From Saccharomycopsis fibuligera x Saccharomycopsis cf. fibuligera (lineage: Eukaryota > Ascomycota > Saccharomycetes > Ascoideales > Saccharomycopsidaceae): 64,000 nt of DNA. Below, one piece after another: positions 32,437 to 42,396 of this stretch. The stretch's first letter is position 1. The number at the start of each line of letters is the position of its first letter. A program made the position numbers and the translations under genes. The stretch is taken from contig CP012809.1 of NCBI GenBank assembly GCA_001936135.1, forward strand, positions 3,831,501 to 3,895,500, in the 5' to 3' direction. The notes beneath the pieces are model-generated. The model did no database searches. It worked only from the letters and a program-made list of their open reading frames with translations, and had not been told where the DNA came from.

Positions 32437-32790
32437 ATGCAATTTACCGTTAGATTTTTTCTTGTCACAATCTCTCAGCTTTCCCAATTCATAATAGCCA
32501 CTACGCTGCCCACAGCTATAGCCAACCATACCCACAATAACAACTCTTTAAATCCTGCACCTCCAACGATATCCACACCTCCTACAGCAACAATAGCAAC
32601 CACTAGATCAACCACTACAAGTACAGCCGCTTTGAAACAATATCAAGTATATCAGCGACTTGGGAAAAGGAACTTAGATACATCTGCGGCAGTTACTACA
32701 GAATCTATTAAATTTGTGGTCAATGGGGAAGAAGTTTTGTCTACTTATACTTATACTTTGACTACTCCGGTGACCAAGTTGGTCAACTGA
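32437..32790 (+). CDS. Small secreted protein (117 aa) with one Kex2-type site
   Basis: Hydrophobic signal sequence at residues 1-22 (FFLVTISQLSQFIIATTLPT), a Pro/Thr-rich stretch with a possible N-glycosylation site (NHT), then RLGKR, a typical Kex2 dibasic cleavage site, followed by a 41-residue C-terminal segment (NLDTSAAVTTESIKFVVNG..., ending TPVTKLVN). The C-terminal part alternates polar and hydrophobic residues like beta strands. No Cys or GPI tail. Function unknown; a processed secreted peptide is one inference, a small wall protein another. The start follows an A-rich leader. Confidence 0.6.
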   Translation: MQFTVRFFLVTISQLSQFIIATTLPTAIANHTHNNNSLNPAPPTISTPPTATIATTRSTTTSTAALKQYQVYQRLGKRNLDTSAAVTTESIKFVVNGEEVLSTYTYTLTTPVTKLVN

Positions 32791-33063
32791 ATGAAATTTG
32801 AAAAATGTGGAAAATGATGTGAAATTAATGGGCAAACATTATTTAAGTCGAGCTTGGAAGGGATTGTGTATGATAATTTGTAATATTTGTAACCTTGGAA
32901 AAAGAGAAAATACCTTGATTAAACTTTAATAACTATGGTGTTACTTAGACTAAGCATGAAAAAATTAGATGTAAGAATGTGAAAGTGCAAGAATGTAAGA
33001 ATGAAGTAGAACTTATATAAGAAAAAAACAAGAAAGAAAAATAACACCACCACTAGCCATAAA

Positions 33064-34782
33064 TCAGTCAACCTCATCAGCCAAATCATTTTGTTTGCGA
33101 TGGAGGCCCAACACTGCAGACAGTTCCAACAAATGCAACATTTCATTTGATTGCTCATTATTCAATTTGGAGAAAACTTGGTTGACTTCATCTAACGATT
33201 GATTAGATACTGCGTTTTGTAATTCCGGTAACAATTTGGAAAATGCTGCATAGGCTTCAGCATCATCAGCTTGACTTGGTGGTGGCAATACTACTAATTC
33301 AGCATTTGGATCGGTTGATCTTAACTCAATTGTAGCGTTTTCGTCATTACCATTATAGTTCTCCTTCATGTTTTCCCATTCATCTTCATTTTCTAAAACT
33401 GCTTGAATACCAATAACTCCACTTTTTTCAAAAATCTCCAATACTTCTTCAGCATCGTTTATTTTCATTGATGCGAAGACATTGTTAATTTCTTCCAACG
33501 AACCAGTTTCCACTGCTTTTTTCATATTTTCTGGAAGTTTAACAAATTCATTGTATTTTGTAGCATCAACTTTTGGATCTGGGATATTCACAGTAAGCTG
33601 ACTATTTGGATCCAATGATTTCAACTGTATTTGTTCTTCTTGACCTTCGTTATCACCATCTAATGATGTCAAATTGCTATTTTCTTTCTTCAAAATCTCA
33701 CATCTATTCTTAATATGCTCAAAAGTGCTATCAGTTTCCTTGAGAAGTAAAGAGTTGTCTTCCATAATCTTTTGGAAAAAAATTCCTACCCCTTTCTCAA
33801 CTTGAGCGATTGGTGCATTTTTACCAGTCAAATCGGAAATGTATTGAATAATTAAAGATTGATGAACAATGTTTTTAGCAGTGGTGGAGTCGTTTTTTAA
33901 TTGGAAATCAAAGGCCTTCATCAACAAGGCATCTTTTTGACTAGCCTTGATGACAAATGGATTGGTTCTTAAGAATTTAGCGCTGGCCGGATAATCTTTG
34001 GCGCTAATTTTGCCAAAATTTTCAGTTTCCGGGTATAATTGCAAATCTTGCAACTCTTCCTTATCAGATTTAGGTTTGCTCGTTGTGCTCACCGCCTTTT
34101 CATCTGGCTCACTATCCACACTTTTAGAATCCACACTTGGAGCATTGAGGGTTTCAATTTGAGTTGTTTTCTTCAAGTCGGTTTTTTTTTTATCGGCTTG
34201 GACTTTTTTTTGCTCTGCTTCAGATTGCTTCTTGATTTGTTCTTTATTAAGGAAAGATGAGTCAAATCCAGTGTGCAAGTCTTCGGATGTGATATGATGG
34301 CTTTTTTGTTCGAGCAATTCATCTAATTTCTTGTGGTTTTGAGTCGACACATCATCAATTTTCTTTCTATGTTGAACAACCAATTGTCTTAAATGTTGAC
34401 CATCCCTCACGGTATTGTCACTAAAGATTTGAGTAAACAAATCTTCAATCATTTCATTATATGTTGGGGTATCTTGAATTTCTTCTTGTTTTGTCTTTTC
34501 ATTTGGATCAAAATTGGAGCTAAGGAAGCTGTTTCTTTTGTCCTCATCGAGTAATTCTTCGTTGGATAACTTTAACAACATTTTATCAACTCTTTCGTTG
34601 AGATGAGTGTACATTTCTGTTTGAACCTTGATGAGTTTAATGTCATGATCGCGCTTAACACGTTCTTCATGGATTTGTCTCTGTCTCATTCTAATAAAAC
34701 TCTTCTTGTCGACGTTTGGATGGACTTCGACATCACTGTCGTCACTCAATTCAAGCTTGTCCCACTTTGAGTAGTCAATCAT
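33064..34782 (-). CDS. CDC37: Hsp90 co-chaperone Cdc37 with duplicated C-terminal domain
   Basis: A 572-residue protein starting at MIDYSKWDKLELSDDSDVEV, the diagnostic Cdc37 N-terminus that includes the CK2 site Ser (LSDDSD). HPNVDKKSFIRMRQRQIHEER and the helical kinase-binding region follow. The Hsp90-binding core (about 255-380) includes DYPASAKFLRTNPFVI. Beyond it, residues 385-460 and 485-561 are recognisable copies of one ~75-residue unit. Yeast Cdc37 is about 506 residues, so the extra copy explains the length. Cdc37 loads protein kinases onto Hsp90. The frame is open 25 codons upstream but only from TTG. A heat-shock-element-like site lies about 255 bp upstream. Confidence 0.95.
   Translation of the reverse strand: MIDYSKWDKLELSDDSDVEVHPNVDKKSFIRMRQRQIHEERVKRDHDIKLIKVQTEMYTHLNERVDKMLLKLSNEELLDEDKRNSFLSSNFDPNEKTKQEEIQDTPTYNEMIEDLFTQIFSDNTVRDGQHLRQLVVQHRKKIDDVSTQNHKKLDELLEQKSHHITSEDLHTGFDSSFLNKEQIKKQSEAEQKKVQADKKKTDLKKTTQIETLNAPSVDSKSVDSEPDEKAVSTTSKPKSDKEELQDLQLYPETENFGKISAKDYPASAKFLRTNPFVIKASQKDALLMKAFDFQLKNDSTTAKNIVHQSLIIQYISDLTGKNAPIAQVEKGVGIFFQKIMEDNSLLLKETDSTFEHIKNRCEILKKENSNLTSLDGDNEGQEEQIQLKSLDPNSQLTVNIPDPKVDATKYNEFVKLPENMKKAVETGSLEEINNVFASMKINDAEEVLEIFEKSGVIGIQAVLENEDEWENMKENYNGNDENATIELRSTDPNAELVVLPPPSQADDAEAYAAFSKLLPELQNAVSNQSLDEVNQVFSKLNNEQSNEMLHLLELSAVLGLHRKQNDLADEVD
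33100..33333 (-). repeat. Cdc37 C-terminal unit, copy 2
   Basis: Encodes TIELRSTDPNAELVV through LLPELQNAVS, QSLDEVNQVF and SAVLGLH. Shared pattern with copy 1: I-x-L-basic-S-x-DPN-x-x-L-x-V, LPE/ELQ-x-AV, SL-acidic-E-x-N-x-VF, S-x-V-x-G. Roughly a third of positions are identical. Confidence 0.85.
33400..33633 (-). repeat. Cdc37 C-terminal unit, copy 1
   Basis: Encodes QIQLKSLDPNSQLTV through LPENMKKAVE, GSLEEINNVF and SGVIGIQ. Copy 2 begins about 100 codons later with the same order of motifs. Confidence 0.85.
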
Positions 34783-35318
34783 TTTTGGATTACTGTCAAT
34801 AACTTTGTATTGTACTTTTTCTAGTTTCAATTGAGGCAAACTTGCAAAAGAAAGCAAAGTTCAATGGTAGTGTTGAGATCAGTGGCTAAATACAGATAAC
34901 GGCAAACATAAACAAAGAAAGGAAAGTGGATCGGTGGACATTGGTTTTTTTTTTTATTTTTATTTTTTTTATTTTACTTTGCCGCCCTTCAAGTGTTTTT
35001 CCCCACGCAGAGCAAGTTGATGCGTTTGATCGATGGAATGTTCTAGCAAGAAGAGGCTAAATGACACACTAAGATGAAAATATGTACTATATGCCATACC
35101 GCGAGTAAGATATAACCTCAACAACATAGTCTACATCTTAAAAAAAAAAGCCCAGTTGCAATGGAATGCATTGTAGACTGAATATGATTACGGTTATGCT
35201 ATACAACAAATTAGAGCAGAATGCAGTGAATTAGAAAGAAAGCTGAAATTGAAAATTAAATTAAATAGTAGTAAAAGAAAAGTCTCTTTAATATTGATAC
35301 AAGCCGCAAAAACGCAAT
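34783..35318. other. Spacer CDC37 / PGA2
   Basis: 536 bp between tandem leftward genes: CDC37 promoter and PGA2 3' end. A T-rich tract lies at 34945-34975, and an HSE-like site at 35036-35048. Confidence 0.6.
35036..35048. promoter_or_regulatory. Heat-shock-element-like site upstream of CDC37
   Basis: GAATGTTCTAGCA contains GAA and TTC in the inverted nGAAnnTTCn arrangement with a third, imperfect unit (GCA for GAA). It lies about 255 bp upstream of the CDC37 start. Hsp90 co-chaperone genes are commonly Hsf1 targets in yeasts. Confidence 0.4.
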
Positions 35319-35756
35319 TCAATCTTCTAAGAGGTCAGCAATATCCTCGTCGTCACTTTCCTGTTGCTTTTGAATAGCTTCCAACATCTGCTGCTGCTTG
35401 GTCTTAATGTTTCTTCTGGTCTTTTGGCCCCAGCCCCAACCGGCTTCCTTTACGCCAGATGATTGAGCATCATCGTCGATTTTGTCACCTTTGCCAAACA
35501 AATCGTCAACAGCTTCTTCGTTTTCACTAATGGTTTTCTCGAACTGTGCCTTTTTGGCTCTGATTATTTGGTGTCTGAGGATAAGCTTGCGGATCAAGAT
35601 GTAGCCGGCCACGATTATTAGTAAACGCAAGAACTTCTTCACGTCATAGCCGAGCAATTCGCTAGGTAACCAGGTGAGCAATAAATCGTAGAAGAAGGTT
35701 GGGATGGAGGCTCTGTAAAAAACAATAAGTTCCTGGAGGGTGAGTGAGGTAGCCAT
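35319..35756 (-). CDS. PGA2: ER membrane protein Pga2 (protein processing and transport)
   Basis: A 145-residue protein with one clear transmembrane segment (FLRLLIIVAGYILIRKLIL, about residues 42-60) in the family context YDVKKFLRLLIIVAGY. A charged coiled region follows, then GWGWGQKTRRNIKTKQQQML, matching the FGWGKKTRRRVKRQQE block of S. cerevisiae Pga2 (YNL149C), and an acidic end DIADLLED. Pga2 is an ER/nuclear-envelope protein needed for Gas1 and Pma1 trafficking. It is divergent from THO2 across 254 bp; the shared promoter has TCACGTGG, a Cbf1-type E-box, at 35885-35892. Confidence 0.9.
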   Translation of the reverse strand: MATSLTLQELIVFYRASIPTFFYDLLLTWLPSELLGYDVKKFLRLLIIVAGYILIRKLILRHQIIRAKKAQFEKTISENEEAVDDLFGKGDKIDDDAQSSGVKEAGWGWGQKTRRNIKTKQQQMLEAIQKQQESDDEDIADLLED

Positions 35757-35884
35757 GATTTTTGTGTGTGTTTGTGGAGATATTTGGTGGTTGAGCTGTT
35801 GATTGAGTATTAATTACTTAAAGACTGAACGCCGAAATGATCCGGAGCAAATGGCAATTTTTCACTATTTAAGCAGAGAATGTA

Positions 35885-35892
35885 TCACGTGG
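35885..35892. promoter_or_regulatory. CACGTG E-box between PGA2 and THO2
   Basis: TCACGTGG in the 254-bp divergent promoter, a candidate Cbf1 site. Single copy. Confidence 0.35.
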
Positions 35893-36010
35893 ACTGCCTT
35901 CTGGTTTTGCAGCGATTCCTTTAAACAAACAAGAGAAAATAACCAAAACACAATAATACCAGCAGCATCAGTAACATTATTCATCACATTCCATTTATAC
36001 TACCGGCAAC

Positions 36011-39000
36011 ATGAGTAGCGCCGATATCCTGTCTGCTTTGGAATTGGAGTGGGTCTATGTCACCGACGACTTCATCGCCAAGCTTAGAGACGATGCCTAC
36101 ATTGAGCAGCTCTTCAAGGACATTGTTCCCGACAGAAACTATGCTGACAATGACAGGCTTTCCGAGTTCTTTTATGAATTCATATACTGCTTTACTGAAT
36201 TCGAAAGGTTTTCTACAAAAGATGGTATCAGTTTCATCAACTCCTTTCTCAGGAAGTCCAACAGAAATAGTGTCGACAGACCATTTGCTATTGTTTTCAT
36301 TCAGATGATCAATTTATTTCAGTCAAGCGTAAAAATGGAAACTTTGCTCAGAAACCTTACATTGCACAAGGCAATCCTCGGCAAATATCTCAGATCCGAT
36401 TTGCTTAAATCCTCAAAATTGGTGGATAACTATCTCAAGAAGCTCAGTAACTATATGAAAGATCAATCAAGAGTAAAAAACTACAACTTGCTACATGAAT
36501 GTGCCGAAGGTTACTCCAAATTGATTGTGGAGTTATACGAGGCGGTCAGCAGTAAAGATGCATACTATATGGTGGGTTACGTGAATAAAGTTATACTTAA
36601 GCTAATTGGTACTTTCAACCTTGATCCGACAAGAGTGCTTGACATTGTGCTAGATATCTTTGTCAACAATATTTTGAAAAACTATAGATTTTGCATCAAT
36701 TTGTTGAAACAATCTACATGGTGGCCTATAAAGGATTCACGTCACATACCCCAACAAATGGGCAGTCTTACTGAAGGCGGAAGTGATATAGGGGCGCAAC
36801 TTCTTGGTTTAAAGCTTTTAAACTACTATTATATAAAGAAAAATGTCCCGGAAACTTTGAAATGCTTGATTGTTATTTTGATCAAAGAAGGCTTTATATC
36901 ACTTGCATCAATTTCTCATTATTTACTACCAGATAACCTGGAATTAGAAAAATTGGAAGATCACTATAATGAATATATGGAAGATAAAATACTCAAAGCC
37001 AGTGCTTCTGCCTTGTCTTTAGCTGCTCCATTGAAGGACGAAGAAGAAAGCGATAGTAAAAGCTCTGGTGGTGGCGCTTCTTCTGCTAAAGATTCTGCAG
37101 AATACCAGCTGCCTGCGAGCTATGAAGACAGAGAAGACATTTTGGCTCCATTGGGAAAGAAGACAAACTTTAAGTACGAATTTTTGAAATATTTCTTACT
37201 TTGTGGATTGTACGATGAGTCAATATACTTGTTAACCAAATTTCCAATCTTGTCTCAAATCAATGATGAGATTCCAGATTTGATTCATAGAATGCTCAAT
37301 GTCTGCGTTGATGATTTTTACTATCAAAATTATCATCCTGTCAAAGATCTGAAAAATAAATCTTTGATTAGCAAAGCGGCAAAAATAGCATATCCTAGAG
37401 ACAATCACTATGTCGATTATGAAGATTATGCAGTCAAAAATATTGAGATCTTCAAGCTTCATCCATCTTATGCCGATAAACGCTTTATATTTTTTTACCG
37501 TGAGTGGGACAAACATTTACCGAAAGTTTCAACCGTGGATCAGCTAATCACTGTTTGTCACGAATTGTTATCTTTTAGTGGATCCAAGATCAGCAATGAT
37601 CCTGAATTGATAGCCAAACTTGTGAGAATTGGAAACACAGAAGTACAAAATTATACCCAGCAACGCGATGATGGTAAAATCAATAAAGAAGAGTTCAATA
37701 ATGGAGTGGACAAGTGGTTCCAATTTTTTAGAAAATTTATCTTTATTGCTATCCCATTGCTTGGTACAAATGCGCCTATTATTGATGAAATTTTCCAGCT
37801 TTTTCAACTTTTCCCGATTAATAAAAGATACAATCTTTATGGTGAATTAGAAATGAGATTTAAAAAACGAAATTTGTATATTAATTTGGAATACGACCAA
37901 GCAACAAAGAAGACCAAGGATGGATTAAAAAGATTATCCAAAACTAACGCTAATATAATCATGAGAAACTTGTCCAAAATTGCTATCTCTAATCCATTAC
38001 CATTCTTCCAAGTTATTACAACTCAAGTAGAAAGTTATGATAATTTAATTGACTTGATTGTACAATCAGCAAAGTATTTCAACGAATATGCATGGGATGT
38101 ACTTAGTTATGTGCTATTGACGAGACTCACTTCCAGAAGAAATATTGTTCAAAAAGATGGGTTGAATGATAGATTATGGTTACAAAATTTGGCTAATTTT
38201 ATTGGTAAATTGTGTCTTACTTTTGCCACTAGATTTAATGCTAAGATTCTTACCGAATTTATTATCAAGCGTTTTTATGAATACGACAATATAACCATTA
38301 TTTTGTTCAAGGAATTGTTAAATAATGTTTCTGGGGTTGCTAGTATATCAAACTTAACATTAAAACAGATTGAATTATTGAATAGTGGAGATAGTGTGGC
38401 CAAGACGGTGTACAAGGTTATCTTTGATCAACGTTTTACGAAATTGAACATCAGAGCATCAACAAAGTACTTGACCGGTTTGGCTGCTCAAGACATTGAC
38501 TCAGGATTACATAAAACCCCAGACGAATCAGTTTCCAAACTTTCGGAGCTTTTCATTCTCTTGACGAACTACTATTCCAACCAAGTATTTTTGGACAGGT
38601 CCAACGAAAATCACTCCAAGATTTTGTCTAACAGAAACGATGAACTTAATGGGTTGATTCATACATACATCACCATGCTCAACTATTTTGAAATCCGACC
38701 TGAATTTCTTCAGGAAAATTTGCTAAGCTTAGAGCAATTGCTCGTAGAGTTTAACGTTGACATTGAATGGGTATTTGATTTGTGGCGAAAAACCTTTTCA
38801 AAGCAAATTTCCGAAGAATACAGAACTAGCCCAAGATCATTTACTCAAAAAAACCCATGGTCAAAGACCCTTGTTCCAATAATGAATAGTCTCAAAAGTG
38901 CTAGTTTTTACAATACTATTGATTGGAAATTTTTGAATAATGGGCTTTTTGTATCATTTTGGCAACTTTCATTGTATGATATAAACTACCATGCAGCAAA

Positions 39001-41548
39001 TTATGATATTAAGGAAAAATTAGAAACTCAAATTAAAGTAATTGATAACATCATCAGTAATCCTGACACTTTGAAATCAGTAGTACGTGAAAAGAGAATT
39101 GAAAGGTACGATTTACGCAGCATTCTAGCCAACTTAGACAAAGACAAAGAAGCTCATGAAAAACATTGCGAACTAGTAAAAAAGAGAATCGACGTTGAGA
39201 AGAAGCACTGGTTCAATACGAAGAAAGATATTACTAAGCAAGCGGAACAATTTGTTGAACATTGTCTCTTGCCGAGAATTGTGCATTGTTCCTTTGATGC
39301 GGTATTTTGTGCTAAATTTATTATTTTATTGCATGATTTGGGATTCCATGAATTGTTTGAAAAAATTTTGAGCATTTTGTTTAGTAGTATTATTAGTACT
39401 ACTATTTTTACTTCAACTCCTTTGGAAGCGGAAAATTTTGGGTTGTTTTACAGTAAAGTGTTTGAATTCTTAGATGATTTGAGAACTAAGAAACAGTTTT
39501 TTAAGATCCGTTTGGGAGTTGAGTTGCTTGAGGAAAAAGTGAAAGAAAAAAAAGAAGTTGAGTTGCTGAATTATGCTGACAACGATATTGAAATGAGCGA
39601 CAGCGCAGCACAATCACTGGCACCATCTTCAGCACCAGCATCGGCGTTAACTTCAGTGCCAGCTTCTTCTGGTGAAGAGCCAAAAGAAGGCGATTCTTTT
39701 GTTAAGGAGGAGTCCAACGAAGAGTCCAGCGAACCAGAAGGCACGGAGATAGAAACAGAAGATGACGAAAACACCGCTATTTATAACGAATATCGTTTCA
39801 AATTATTGAACTGGCACAAAGCAGCAGTCAGAGAAATTTCATTATGTTTATATAATGATGATTACATGTTTCGTCGTAATTCTATCACCTTTTTGAAAAA
39901 CTTGCTTGGAGTTTTCCCGAGTATCGTTGATCACTGTGAAGAATTGCTAGCCATATTGCAAGATATTTTCAAGCATGATAAGAGAGAAGATATCAGATTG
40001 GCTTCGAATGCCTTATTGGGCCACATGAAGGCTAGATCTAAACGTTGGATCCGTGTATATGATTTCTACAAGATGCCAAAAGAAGAAAAGCAACAATACA
40101 TTGAAGAACAAAAGAATTTGTTGGCTGAGAAAAAGAGACTCGAGGAAGAAGTGCAAAAAATTACCAAATCAAAAGTTGATGAAGAAGCAAAGGCGAAGGA
40201 GTTTGAGGAAGAAGAACAAAGAGCAATAGAAAGAGATGCCGTTGAAAAGCAAAAAGCGGAACAGAAAGCAGCTGAAAAGGTAGAAACTGAAAAGAGGGAA
40301 CAAAAGAGGCAAGAGGAGAAGAAACAAATTGAGAAGGGAGTTCAGAATACTGATGTTGAGACAGAGAAGCAGGTTGCAGATGCTGAAGATGTTGAGATGA
40401 AAGAATCCGAAAGAAATGACGTTTTTGATGTAAAAGATAACGCTGCCGTTCTTGAAGATAAAGAACAAGAAGACACGGCAGTTTTAGACTCCATTAAGAA
40501 AGGTGATAGCTCTGCTAAAGAAACAAGTCCTCCTGCTTCTGTCAGTACTACTAATACTACCAGCGCTACATACAGAGCGCCACAACCTACGATTGCAAGT
40601 GAAGGCGCCGGTACCAGCGAAACTTCAAGATCGCCATCTGAGCAACGTGCGCCTAGACCCGGTGACAAAAACCCTAAATTCGTTGATGTTTTGGCGCCTA
40701 AGCGTGGCAAACTTGGTCCTGCTACTACTGAACCTTCAACAACAGCCTCCTCCCCATCAAAAGCGAAAAGACCAAGAGAGAACTCTGTTGAGGGTAGTGT
40801 TGCTGACGATAGTCCAGCGCCTGATTTTAAGAAGAGAAAAACTGAAAGTCAAGACAATAACACCAGCAAACCTGCTGTTGAAGCAAAACTGAAGAATGTC
40901 GCTTTGGAACAGGTCAATAAGCTTCGCAAGGCAATCGAATCCAAAAGTTACAAGGAAGTGGTACAAGTTGTGCCAATCCGAAAGTATCAATTTGATTTAA
41001 GACAATTTCAACACGATTACAGATCCACTTCTAATAGAGAACGAATTTCTCGAATTTTTACCAGCTTGATTGAAGACATTTGCAAAAACAAGGATGTTGA
41101 TATGACAGTGAAGAGAGAAGTCATTGGCAGTTTTGATGACCTCATTTATGGATCAGGAAAAAATAATAGAGGAAGCGACAGCAAGGGTAGTAATAGCCGT
41201 GACAGACCGGTCAGTGATATACGAAGCAGATTAGCTAGAGAAAAAGAATTAAACAAGCAAAGGCAACAGAACGATAGAGATAACAGTGGTGATTCTAGAT
41301 ATCCAAAGAAGGATTCTTACCGAACAAGCTACTATGATTCGCAGTATAATGGTGCTGGCAGCGGTAATGGTGGTAATGGTGGTAGCGGTAGTGGTGGTGG
41401 TCGTGGTGTCAATAGCAGACCAACTAAGCCATCAAGAGGCAGTGGTAGTGAATATTATTCTGGCCCTGGAGGAGGGGGAGCAGGAGCAGGAGCAGGAGCA
41501 GGAAACCGCAAAAATAATTACAAGAGCGGATACAAGGGCAAGAAATAA
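36011..41548 (+). CDS. THO2: THO/TREX complex subunit Tho2
   Basis: An 1845-residue protein, the largest subunit of THO, which couples Pol II transcription to mRNA packaging and export and prevents R-loops. It is mostly helical repeat (residues 1-1340). Family blocks visible include FRFCINLLKQSTWWP, KYFNEYAWDVLSYVLL, TSRRNIVQKDGLNDRLWLQN and FRRNSITFLKNLLGVFP near 1300. A charged coiled coil lies at about 1355-1440 (KQQYIEEQKNLLAEKKRLEEE and EKQKAEQKAAEKVETEKRE patterns). A disordered, Ser/Pro-rich and then Arg/Gly-rich tail ends in GYKGKK, where Tho2 binds nucleic acid. No intron is needed. It is longer than the S. cerevisiae protein (1597), mainly in the tail. Confidence 0.94.
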   Translation: MSSADILSALELEWVYVTDDFIAKLRDDAYIEQLFKDIVPDRNYADNDRLSEFFYEFIYCFTEFERFSTKDGISFINSFLRKSNRNSVDRPFAIVFIQMINLFQSSVKMETLLRNLTLHKAILGKYLRSDLLKSSKLVDNYLKKLSNYMKDQSRVKNYNLLHECAEGYSKLIVELYEAVSSKDAYYMVGYVNKVILKLIGTFNLDPTRVLDIVLDIFVNNILKNYRFCINLLKQSTWWPIKDSRHIPQQMGSLTEGGSDIGAQLLGLKLLNYYYIKKNVPETLKCLIVILIKEGFISLASISHYLLPDNLELEKLEDHYNEYMEDKILKASASALSLAAPLKDEEESDSKSSGGGASSAKDSAEYQLPASYEDREDILAPLGKKTNFKYEFLKYFLLCGLYDESIYLLTKFPILSQINDEIPDLIHRMLNVCVDDFYYQNYHPVKDLKNKSLISKAAKIAYPRDNHYVDYEDYAVKNIEIFKLHPSYADKRFIFFYREWDKHLPKVSTVDQLITVCHELLSFSGSKISNDPELIAKLVRIGNTEVQNYTQQRDDGKINKEEFNNGVDKWFQFFRKFIFIAIPLLGTNAPIIDEIFQLFQLFPINKRYNLYGELEMRFKKRNLYINLEYDQATKKTKDGLKRLSKTNANIIMRNLSKIAISNPLPFFQVITTQVESYDNLIDLIVQSAKYFNEYAWDVLSYVLLTRLTSRRNIVQKDGLNDRLWLQNLANFIGKLCLTFATRFNAKILTEFIIKRFYEYDNITIILFKELLNNVSGVASISNLTLKQIELLNSGDSVAKTVYKVIFDQRFTKLNIRASTKYLTGLAAQDIDSGLHKTPDESVSKLSELFILLTNYYSNQVFLDRSNENHSKILSNRNDELNGLIHTYITMLNYFEIRPEFLQENLLSLEQLLVEFNVDIEWVFDLWRKTFSKQISEEYRTSPRSFTQKNPWSKTLVPIMNSLKSASFYNTIDWKFLNNGLFVSFWQLSLYDINYHAANYDIKEKLETQIKVIDNIISNPDTLKSVVREKRIERYDLRSILANLDKDKEAHEKHCELVKKRIDVEKKHWFNTKKDITKQAEQFVEHCLLPRIVHCSFDAVFCAKFIILLHDLGFHELFEKILSILFSSIISTTIFTSTPLEAENFGLFYSKVFEFLDDLRTKKQFFKIRLGVELLEEKVKEKKEVELLNYADNDIEMSDSAAQSLAPSSAPASALTSVPASSGEEPKEGDSFVKEESNEESSEPEGTEIETEDDENTAIYNEYRFKLLNWHKAAVREISLCLYNDDYMFRRNSITFLKNLLGVFPSIVDHCEELLAILQDIFKHDKREDIRLASNALLGHMKARSKRWIRVYDFYKMPKEEKQQYIEEQKNLLAEKKRLEEEVQKITKSKVDEEAKAKEFEEEEQRAIERDAVEKQKAEQKAAEKVETEKREQKRQEEKKQIEKGVQNTDVETEKQVADAEDVEMKESERNDVFDVKDNAAVLEDKEQEDTAVLDSIKKGDSSAKETSPPASVSTTNTTSATYRAPQPTIASEGAGTSETSRSPSEQRAPRPGDKNPKFVDVLAPKRGKLGPATTEPSTTASSPSKAKRPRENSVEGSVADDSPAPDFKKRKTESQDNNTSKPAVEAKLKNVALEQVNKLRKAIESKSYKEVVQVVPIRKYQFDLRQFQHDYRSTSNRERISRIFTSLIEDICKNKDVDMTVKREVIGSFDDLIYGSGKNNRGSDSKGSNSRDRPVSDIRSRLAREKELNKQRQQNDRDNSGDSRYPKKDSYRTSYYDSQYNGAGSGNGGNGGSGSGGGRGVNSRPTKPSRGSGSEYYSGPGGGGAGAGAGAGNRKNNYKSGYKGKK

Positions 41549-42396
41549 CCTAGCTAAATAGTCAGTGGTGATTTTCCGTTTTTGAGAAATGCATTCTGTA
41601 ATACACTGTTGTACAATTATTGTATTTTATTTCTGTCTCAATTAATTTACTTTCAATTTCTAATATATATAAAAAAATTAGGCTTTTTGTTTGTATTCTA
41701 TGTTGTAGTAGCAAAACCCTAGAGGAATACTTTTGAAAATCACGGTTTTATGCATTTTGTGAGGTGAGTGTGCCTGATCTGTAATGCTATAATATTCGAG
41801 ACACAATATCCACGACTTAGTTCCACTGACTGTTGCAGGGCTTTGGGAGCCAAGGTGGCACAACTATCCATGTACGAGTCATTAGTGTGCGAGATTTACG
41901 TTGAGCTTAACGGTGTCTCACGAATGATCGCAAAAAATGGGCAGATACAATCACAGCAGATAAACGGGTGTGTCTGAAGAGAATACCATACGGTAATATC
42001 GCACCTATAAGAAGCAAAGACTATAAAAAGAACAAAACGTACACTCATTGTCTACGGCAGATCCTTTAGCTGCTAGCCACGAGCGACAGAAGAGACTCTG
42101 CGCTCCAGAGTCTCTGGAAACAGCTCAAAGTAGGCGTTGTTTGGCGCGATAAAGAGTCTAAAGTGAAAAATTTTGAGATCTCGTCAAGACCCCGTGACGC
42201 ACTTTCCCAATGGGGGAAAAGGTAAACAGTGGTATAAGGTGGATATTTATTCCACAACACGCCCGATTTCCTTTCTTTTGTTTTCTGCTTCTTCCGCAAC
42301 AACAGCAACAACAACAACATACAGCAGCAACAGTACCAAATAGCATCAAAAGCAGCAGAACAAACAAAAAAGTATACAAGTTAAATCATCACGCCA
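41549..42396. other. Spacer THO2 / INN1
   Basis: 848 bp between tandem rightward genes. The THO2 3' end has ATATATAAAAAAATTAG around 41664. The INN1 leader (42290-42390) is rich in CAACAG/CAACAAC triplets in the 5' untranslated part. No gene recognised; the short frames are on both strands and overlapping. Confidence 0.55.

Noticed and set aside
34783-34857. N-terminal extension of CDC37
   Set aside because: Begins at TTG; the diagnostic Cdc37 start MIDYSKWD coincides with the ATG at 34782.
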